From positions 1 to 37,208 of the forward strand of contig JAQNCM010000408.1 in NCBI GenBank assembly GCA_029237615.1: 37,208 bases of DNA, in the 5' to 3' direction. Each line of letters opens with the position of its first letter. Position 1 is the stretch's first letter. Both the position numbers and the translations under genes were made by a program. The notes under the pieces are model-generated. The model saw only the letters and a list, made by a program, of their open reading frames with translations. It searched no databases and was not told where the DNA came from. Shown here piece by piece: positions 32,017 to 37,208 of this stretch. The stretch is from Mucilaginibacter sp. (GTDB taxonomy: Bacteria; Bacteroidota; Bacteroidia; Sphingobacteriales; Sphingobacteriaceae).

Positions 32017-33149
32017 TATGATAGTATTACAAGGTCAATATGAGTTTGTGACATCTTATTTAATAATTGTGTAAAAACAGCCGTTTTCATTACCAGCTGA
32101 TAAAACTTAAAGTGTGGCTTGCCAAGACAGATAGTGGTAATATCATACTTCTCTGCCGTCTCCCAAATTGTTTTGGCAATATTATCACTTTTTACCTTCA
32201 AAACTTCGCCGCCTAATTGTGTAGCTAATTTCATATTATTTATAAGATGCCGCTGGGAGGCAAGATTTATTTTATCGCTGCTTTCGTTGGAAGTTTGCAC
32301 GTACAACAAATACCATTTGGACCGGTAATAACTTGCTAATCTTGCTGTTTTACGTATGATTATTTTTGCTGATGCTTCATTGGTGCTGATGCAGGCTAAG
32401 AATAATTCTGGTCGCAGCTTAATGGTTTTTGGTATTTCGTTGTCTATTTTGCGTTCAACCTGGTTTGCAACCTCTCTTAACGCCAGCTCCCTTAGTTGCA
32501 GGATCCTTTCAGTTTGAAAAAAGTTATTTAATGCCGTCGGGATCTTTTTCCCGTCATATATTTTGCCCTCCTTTAGCCGGTCAATAAGCTCATCGGCGGT
32601 CATATCAATATTAACTACTTCATCCGCCATTTGTAAAACACTGTCCGGAATCCGTTCATTGATTGCTGTGCCTGTTATTTTCTCTACTTCTTCATTTAAA
32701 CTTTCAATATGCTGAATGTTTATGGCACTGATCACATTTATGCCTGCATTTAAAATATCCAATACATCCTGCCAGCGCTTTTCGTTCGGGCTGCCTTCAA
32801 TGTTGGTATGCGCAAGTTCGTCCACTACCACCACTTCCGGATGCAGGTTAATAATCGCTTTCAGGTCCATCTCCTCCAACTCCTTTCCTTTATAAAAAAG
32901 CTTCCGGCGGGGTATTACCGGTAATCCTGTCAACAAGGCTTCAGTCTCCTTACGCTTATGCGTTTCAATATAACCTATCTTTACGTCAATGCCGTTACGC
33001 AACAATGCATGTGTTTCCAGCAGCATCCGGTAGCTTTTCCCCACACCGGCACTCATGCCAATATAAATCTTAAACTTACCACGCCTTGAACGTTTAATCA
33101 GCTCAAGAAAATGGCCAACCGACTGCTCTTTATTATTTTCGTCACTCAT
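32016..33149 (-). CDS. kdpD: KdpD N-terminal sensor domain as a separate protein
   Basis: The 377-aa protein equals only the cytoplasmic N-terminal half of E. coli-type KdpD. The KdpD domain (about 20-230) has a Walker A GMSAGVGKS at 31-39, the VVDELAHTN motif at about 109-117 and NIQHIESL. A universal-stress-protein-like domain follows (about 245-375). The four-helix membrane part and histidine kinase of full KdpD (about 900 aa) are absent. The next gene, overlapping by one base, supplies a membrane histidine kinase. The KdpD domain senses K+ or turgor-related signals and ATP; c-di-AMP binding to the Usp domain is known in some bacteria and not shown here. It follows the secreted protein gene after a 240-base gap with a terminator-like hairpin. 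Confidence 0.93.
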   Translation of the reverse strand: MSDENNKEQSVGHFLELIKRSRRGKFKIYIGMSAGVGKSYRMLLETHALLRNGIDVKIGYIETHKRKETEALLTGLPVIPRRKLFYKGKELEEMDLKAIINLHPEVVVVDELAHTNIEGSPNEKRWQDVLDILNAGINVISAINIQHIESLNEEVEKITGTAINERIPDSVLQMADEVVNIDMTADELIDRLKEGKIYDGKKIPTALNNFFQTERILQLRELALREVANQVERKIDNEIPKTIKLRPELFLACISTNEASAKIIIRKTARLASYYRSKWYLLYVQTSNESSDKINLASQRHLINNMKLATQLGGEVLKVKSDNIAKTIWETAEKYDITTICLGKPHFKFYQLVMKTAVFTQLLNKMSQTHIDLVILS

Positions 33150-33254
33150 TATATTAAGTTAAGGGTTGAATTGGTAAGACTAAATTTAATAACTTAATCC
33201 CTTTATTAACCTGATCAACCATTCACTAAATCAACTAATTCCATAAAACCTTTT

Positions 33255-33280
33255 AAAGGGGATGCAAAAGCATCCCCTTT
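33255..33280. terminator. Strong hairpin before kdpD
   Basis: AAAGGGGATGC and GCATCCCCTTT form an 11-bp perfect stem with an AAAA loop in the 240-base gap between the secreted-protein gene and kdpD. On the plus strand it is followed by T; on the minus strand the arm itself ends in TTT before AAAAGG. It may end or attenuate transcription from the kdpBC part before the sensor genes. Confidence 0.7.
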
Positions 33281-33389
33281 TCACGCGAACTTCAATCAAA
33301 CCAAACTTATAATTAACAAACAATAATTAATTATAATAAAAAATAGCCCGCGCTTATCTTTACCACTGTTATTAAACTGTGGTGTAGTA

Positions 33390-33977
33390 TTATTTTAAAC
33401 TTTCCGCGTATAATTCTTTTATTTTATACTCGTTTGCTTCATTGTCGTAAGCATCCAGTTTTAAATTGGTTTTAGCCGCAACCTCAACCATGTACCTGAA
33501 TTTTGCATTTTTAGGGAAAGCTTTCGCTATGTTTTCAGATGTAAGGGGAAGTATTTTATCATCGGTTTTCTTACTGAAATAATACACCCTGGTTGGTTTT
33601 GGACCCTTACCTTGCTGGATTAATTTATCATAACTATAAATGTAAAAAGCTGTAGTATCAATTACCTGGAAAGCTTTATTTTCATAAAAGCGGTAATCGT
33701 TACCATTGCTGTCATGATATCCAAACAATCCACTCTTTGGTATCATTGTTTTTTTACCATTGCTGATAACCGTTACCTTATTCATTCCTATAAATTCATG
33801 AATAAGTAGTTTGTTACCGTTGGGGTTAGTTTTATCTGCTGTGTAACTTAGTTTATGGTTCAAATAATCATTGTAAGTTAAGTATAACCCTGTTGATTGT
33901 TTTTGGGCATTTGATATCTCAACAAATCCAAATGTTAATGCGATGACCGTAATCATCCTGAAATTAAACGTTTTCAT
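33390..33977 (-). CDS. Small secreted protein in the kdp cluster
   Basis: The 195-aa product has a signal peptide (MKTFNFRMITVIALTFGFVEISNAQ) and a mature part with regular beta-type segments (GLYLTYNDYLNHKLSY, HEFIGMNKVTVIS, FGYHDSNGNDYRFYENKAFQVID, TRVYYFSKK). The C terminus is helical (LTSENIAKAFPKNAKFRYMVE). I do not recognise the family. It stands between the porin-like gene (gap of 65 bases with a small hairpin) and kdpD, on the same strand, so it may be part of the potassium operon or simply lie within it. Confidence 0.72.
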   Translation of the reverse strand: MKTFNFRMITVIALTFGFVEISNAQKQSTGLYLTYNDYLNHKLSYTADKTNPNGNKLLIHEFIGMNKVTVISNGKKTMIPKSGLFGYHDSNGNDYRFYENKAFQVIDTTAFYIYSYDKLIQQGKGPKPTRVYYFSKKTDDKILPLTSENIAKAFPKNAKFRYMVEVAAKTNLKLDAYDNEANEYKIKELYAESLK

Positions 33978-34014
33978 TGCTATAATTATTAATTTATTGT
34001 TTATTGCGGCGACT

Positions 34015-34037
34015 ACATTACGCAGCCGCCGTAATGT
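34015..34037. terminator. Small hairpin after the porin gene
   Basis: ACATTACG and CGTAATGT form an 8-bp stem with a 7-base GC-rich loop, just downstream of the porin gene. The T-run is on the plus-strand side only, so it is a weak terminator candidate for the minus-strand operon. Confidence 0.45.
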
Positions 34038-34042
34038 TTTTA

Positions 34043-35374
34043 TTAAAAGCGAACTATTAAATCCATAGCTGCTGTATACTGATCTTTTTTAGAGCCATTG
34101 TCATACGGGGTAATTCCGTTGGCATAGGCGCGTTCGTATCTTATTTCAGGGCGTATCCTGATATAGTTGTTAAAATAATGTACAAAACCTATGGTGTGAC
34201 TTGAATACAAAGTTGCATAACCTGTTCTTCCGGCTTGCGGATCGTTTAAAAAGTCTGTACGGATTGAAAAGTAATCCTTAGGGGATGTCAGTATCTGGAA
34301 ATAGTTAACAAATCCCTGGGCATATTCGGTTCCCGGGATTAGGTTTCCGGGGCCTACACCCGTTAAAAATGGTTGTGCAGGGCCATTAATTACTGAACCG
34401 CCGGTTAATGCGTGATATTGCCACAAATAATAGGCTTCTGTCATCATGTGTAATGTTTCATTGAATTTAATACCCCAGGTCATTACAAGCATCTGCAGGT
34501 TATCATGCTGCTGGGTGTAATTTCCATTTCCCAGGGAGTTAATACCGCCATAAAGGGAGTTTTTATTATCTTTAGATACCCAGCGGGCCATTAATAATCC
34601 GTTCAATTGCGCCGAGTGGCTCCATGGAGCCATATCATTGCCTGCATGTACGCCAGCTTCCAGCTGCCAGTAAGAGCCAAGTTTAAAAGTTGCCTGCGCA
34701 CCGGTAAATGTGTAAGGGTCAACAGTAAACATTAATGAATGGGAGTACAGGTAATTGTCGGTTGCCCATTGTGCTTCAATATCGGCTGGAGAAATAAAGC
34801 GGCCCACTTTTAAAAGCATTCCATCTGCAATTTTAGGAAAATATATCAAGCCGTATATTTCAGCCGGGTCAACGCCGTATTTTTTGTTATGGCTTAGCAA
34901 TTGATCACTAAAATATCCTTTTCCGGTAGTGTAGCGATAATCGGTTCCAAAAATCGTGGTCAGCAAAAAGCCTGCAGAAATATGATCTGTCTGAACTGTG
35001 TTGGGTTGTAATTCCAGCTTTAATCCCAATTGGTCAAGCACTACATTATTTGGGACTAAATCATAAGAGGTAGGTGCATTTGAATGTTTGGATGAGCTAA
35101 TATTAGCGCCAGGATCTATCCAGCCATAAAACCTGAACCTTGTCTTAGTTAATCCTAATGCTTTTTGCAAAGGATATATAGGCGCTGTAGCATCAGTTCC
35201 TACAAGCGGTGCTCCATCCCAATCAGAAGTTGGAAACGGCAGGCTTGGCAACGGAGAAGGTAAGGACCGTGCAACGGTATCTTTCTTCATTTTAACTTTG
35301 GTAGTATCTTGTTCTGCGTGTACATTTATTGCAATAGTTGCCACGGCCGCTATTGTTAGTAATAGAGATTTCAT
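34043..35374 (-). CDS. BBP2-type outer-membrane porin in the kdp cluster
   Basis: The 443-aa protein has a signal peptide (MKSLLLTIAAVATIAINVHA) and a short Lys/Pro-rich linker. A barrel of alternating strands follows, with RFYGWIDPGANISSSKHSN, LKVGRFISPADIEAQWATDNYLYSHSLMF and repeated strand-loop units to the C terminus, which ends DLIVRF (terminal Phe as in many barrels). The GWIDPGANI...GRFxSPxDIE pattern is that of outer-membrane beta-barrel (BBP2-like) porins. It lies 164 bases downstream of kdpC in the same direction, ahead of kdpD. A role in bringing K+ or another solute across the outer membrane is suggested by position only. Confidence 0.85.
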   Translation of the reverse strand: MKSLLLTIAAVATIAINVHAEQDTTKVKMKKDTVARSLPSPLPSLPFPTSDWDGAPLVGTDATAPIYPLQKALGLTKTRFRFYGWIDPGANISSSKHSNAPTSYDLVPNNVVLDQLGLKLELQPNTVQTDHISAGFLLTTIFGTDYRYTTGKGYFSDQLLSHNKKYGVDPAEIYGLIYFPKIADGMLLKVGRFISPADIEAQWATDNYLYSHSLMFTVDPYTFTGAQATFKLGSYWQLEAGVHAGNDMAPWSHSAQLNGLLMARWVSKDNKNSLYGGINSLGNGNYTQQHDNLQMLVMTWGIKFNETLHMMTEAYYLWQYHALTGGSVINGPAQPFLTGVGPGNLIPGTEYAQGFVNYFQILTSPKDYFSIRTDFLNDPQAGRTGYATLYSSHTIGFVHYFNNYIRIRPEIRYERAYANGITPYDNGSKKDQYTAAMDLIVRF

Positions 35375-35538
35375 TTTGTGTGAGTTATTTGTGTTATCTG
35401 GTTAGCTGTGGCGGTTATTCAAGTTGATGGAGATGGAGTCACTATTTACTTTTCGTCAGATCTTATTTTTTCAACTTTTTCAACTGTCTGTTTGCTTAAC
35501 TAAACAACGGGTTACATAAATAATAGGAGGATTTGTGT

Positions 35539-36105
35539 TTACTTTTTTAGTTCTTCTAAAGCCACGTTCAATTTTAAAACGTTCACTTTTGGCGGACCAA
35601 ATAAGCCCAGCAATGGCTGTTCTGTATTGTTATCAATTATTTTATATACCTGTGTTACCGGTATACCACGCACTTTAGCAATACGCGGTACCTGTATTTT
35701 TGCGCCTGCGGGAGACAGGTCAGGATCCAGCCCGCTACCGGAAGCGGTAACTAGTTCGGCAGGTATTTCTTCGCGTTTTACATCGGGGTTGTGCTTTAAA
35801 AATGTATCGATACGGGCTTTAACGTCTTTCAGATAATCTGCATTTGAAGGGCCCTTGTTTGAGCCTGCGCCTGCATCTGCCTGATAATTAGCAGCAGACG
35901 GGCGGGACCAGAAATATTCGTCTTTTGTAAATTTCTGACCCTCGTTGGCATAGCCAACTACGTGGCCTTTATATTCAATGGTTTCACCATCTCCATGTCC
36001 TGGTGTAAACTTTCCGATGCCTGCTATTACCAGCGGGTACAGGCCCGATAAAATCACTAACAATATGACTGATATTTTTAGGGATGGCAATAAATACGTT
36101 TTCAT
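35539..36105 (-). CDS. kdpC: Potassium-transporting ATPase subunit KdpC
   Basis: I place the start at the ATG at 36105, because the 188-aa protein then begins MKTYLLPSLKISVILLVILSGLYPLVI, the usual N-terminal membrane helix of KdpC. The 25 codons upstream lie in an inverted repeat. It contains the family motifs FTKDEYFWSRPSAANYQADAGAGSN and TASGSGLDPDLSPAGA, and ends with VNVLKLNVALEEL. KdpC is the small subunit of the high-affinity KdpFABC K+ pump in the inner membrane. It follows kdpB with a 109-base gap. Confidence 0.96.
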   Translation of the reverse strand: MKTYLLPSLKISVILLVILSGLYPLVIAGIGKFTPGHGDGETIEYKGHVVGYANEGQKFTKDEYFWSRPSAANYQADAGAGSNKGPSNADYLKDVKARIDTFLKHNPDVKREEIPAELVTASGSGLDPDLSPAGAKIQVPRIAKVRGIPVTQVYKIIDNNTEQPLLGLFGPPKVNVLKLNVALEELKK

Positions 36106-36113
36106 TTTATTTA

Positions 36114-36205
36114 AGATTTGAGATGTTAGATATAAGATATGAGATTGGGATTTTGTCAGAGTTTTGATGTTTTGTCTCAAATCTCATTTCTCAATATTCA
36201 CATCT
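36114..36205. repeat. Inverted GAGAT-rich repeat between kdpB and kdpC
   Basis: The segment GATTTGAGATGTTAGATATAAG... (36116 onward) is similar to the reverse complement of the TCTCAAATCTCATTTCTC... segment (36174-36205), with a short AT-rich centre. It is a probable intergenic repeat of the kind seen between many Sphingobacteriaceae genes. It fills almost the whole kdpB-kdpC gap and may form an RNA hairpin inside the operon transcript. Confidence 0.65.
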
Positions 36206-36214
36206 ATTGTTTAA

Positions 36215-37208
36215 TTAGATTAAAATGCCGACCACAAGATCGATTAATTTGATGCCTATAAAGGGTATTATAACACCGCCAAGGCCGTAGATCAACAGGT
36301 TACGGCGCAATAATGCGCTTGCTCCAATCGGCTTATATTCAACGCCCCGTAATGCCAGGGGTATCAGCATTGGTATAATAATGGCATTAAATATTACTGC
36401 GGACAGGATAGCCGATTGCGGGCTGTGCAGATCCATAATATTCAAGGCCCTTAAAGCGGGTATGGAAACCATAAACAAAGCCGGAACGATAGCAAAATAC
36501 TTTGCAACGTCATTAGCGATAGAGAACGTGGTTAAAGTACCGCGCGTCATTAGTAACTGTTTGCCGATTTCTACAATTTCAATCAGCTTGGTAGGGTCGT
36601 TATCCAGGTCAACCATGTTGCCTGCTTCTTTAGCAGCCTGTGTACCGCTGTTCATGGCTACACCTACATCAGCCTGTGCCAGTGCAGGGGCATCGTTTGT
36701 ACCATCGCCCATCATAGCTACCAGCTTACCGCCTTGCTGCTCTTTTTTAATGTAGTTCATCTTATCTTCGGGCTTTGCCTCGGCAATAAAATCATCTACA
36801 CCGGCTTTGTTGGCAATAAATTTGGCAGTTAACGGGTTGTCACCAGTTACCATAACGGTTTTTACACCCATCTTGCGCAGGCGTTCAAAACGTTCGGCAA
36901 TACCGGGTTTTATAATATCTTGCAACTCTATAACTCCCAGTATCTTTTCATTTTGTGATACCACTAATGGAGTACCGCCGTTCGATGCAATAACTTTTAC
37001 ATTTTCTTCAACATCGGCAGGAAATGTATTGCCAGCTTTAATGGAAATGTTGCGGATTGAATCAAAAGCGCCTTTGCGGATACGTAGTCCGCCAGGAGTA
37101 TCTAAACCGCTTGAACGGGTTTCGGCAGTGAATTTGATAAATGCTGAACCTTCAGGAACTTTAACCGATACTTTGGTTTTACCTTGTTCGCCCAATTCAA
37201 CAATTGAT
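36215..37208 (-). CDS. kdpB: Potassium-transporting ATPase subunit KdpB, N-terminal part cut off
   Basis: The frame is open to the right window edge, so this is the C-terminal ~330 residues of KdpB (family length about 680). Visible P-type ATPase motifs are [14 protein letters not shown] (N/P-domain junction), AEAKPEDK and [25 protein letters not shown] (hinge with the metal-binding Asp). The last three membrane segments follow (about the final 110 residues). The phosphorylation site DKTGT and the first half lie outside. It is the catalytic subunit that powers K+ uptake through KdpA, which should be upstream outside the window. Confidence 0.96.
   Translation of the reverse strand, partial: SIVELGEQGKTKVSVKVPEGSAFIKFTAETRSSGLDTPGGLRIRKGAFDSIRNISIKAGNTFPADVEENVKVIASNGGTPLVVSQNEKILGVIELQDIIKPGIAERFERLRKMGVKTVMVTGDNPLTAKFIANKAGVDDFIAEAKPEDKMNYIKKEQQGGKLVAMMGDGTNDAPALAQADVGVAMNSGTQAAKEAGNMVDLDNDPTKLIEIVEIGKQLLMTRGTLTTFSIANDVAKYFAIVPALFMVSIPALRALNIMDLHSPQSAILSAVIFNAIIIPMLIPLALRGVEYKPIGASALLRRNLLIYGLGGVIIPFIGIKLIDLVVGILI

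Noticed and set aside
36105-36180. Earlier start of kdpC at 36180
   Set aside because: The 25 added codons are inside an intergenic inverted repeat and precede the normal KdpC N terminus.
37193-37195. TTG at 37195 as the start of a short KdpB protein
   Set aside because: The frame continues upstream to the window edge and KdpB is about twice this length; the gene is simply cut by the window.

Overview
The window looks like a chromosomal piece of a Bacteroidota bacterium, most likely Sphingobacteriaceae (Mucilaginibacter/Pedobacter-like). The support is family content (SusC/TonB-type and BBP2-type outer-membrane barrels, carboxypeptidase-regulatory-like secreted proteins, split KdpD), AT-rich spacers, and -33 TTTG / -7 TAnnTTTG promoters, the clearest in front of tRNA-Gln. 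The genus is inferred, not proven.

Left part (about 1-12300): accessory and visibly more GC-rich than the rest, apart from its first ~1.2 kb. A 5'-complete unknown gene runs off the left edge. Next comes a tight four-gene minus-strand operon (7142 to 1240): a patatin-like lipid hydrolase with an internal membrane hairpin, a thermolysin-like (M4/gluzincin) metallopeptidase, a ComEC-like metallo-beta-lactamase-fold hydrolase and a two-helix membrane protein. A membrane-anchored protein of unknown family lies divergently. A second minus-strand cluster (12285 to 8835) holds a small unknown protein, an outer-membrane barrel-like protein, a four-helix SLATT/DUF4231-like protein, a GTGxDYWLG-motif protein, and an ECF sigma factor with an extra N-terminal domain. 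These two clusters are the best candidates for something undescribed.

Boundary (12286-13643): a long imperfect hairpin, an unknown 135-aa gene, an 11-bp tandem repeat, and tRNA-Asn with its own terminator and promoter. GC content drops here, so this could be an island edge.

Middle (13644-19467): a frameshifted DUF5655 gene, a pentapeptide-repeat protein, an AlkB-type dioxygenase, a GDSL esterase, a small membrane protein, and a DUF3606 gene translationally coupled to ligD (PE-ligase-polymerase). A His-rich 56-aa lipoprotein follows. DNA repair is the common theme of AlkB and LigD.

Core part (19643-30172): a secreted carboxypeptidase-regulatory-like protein, an M1-like peptidase, an ArsC/Spx-like thiol protein, a TonB-type outer-membrane barrel receptor, then pth, rplY and prs (translation and PRPP), tRNA-Gln, accA (fatty-acid synthesis) and a small Spy-like secreted protein. 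Spacers carry REP-like inverted repeats and strong terminators.

Right end (30301-37208): a potassium-uptake block on the minus strand in the order kdpB (cut by the window), kdpC, a BBP2-type porin, a small secreted protein, kdpD (N-terminal half only) and a separate histidine kinase. KdpD is therefore split into two overlapping genes, and no kdpE response regulator is in view.
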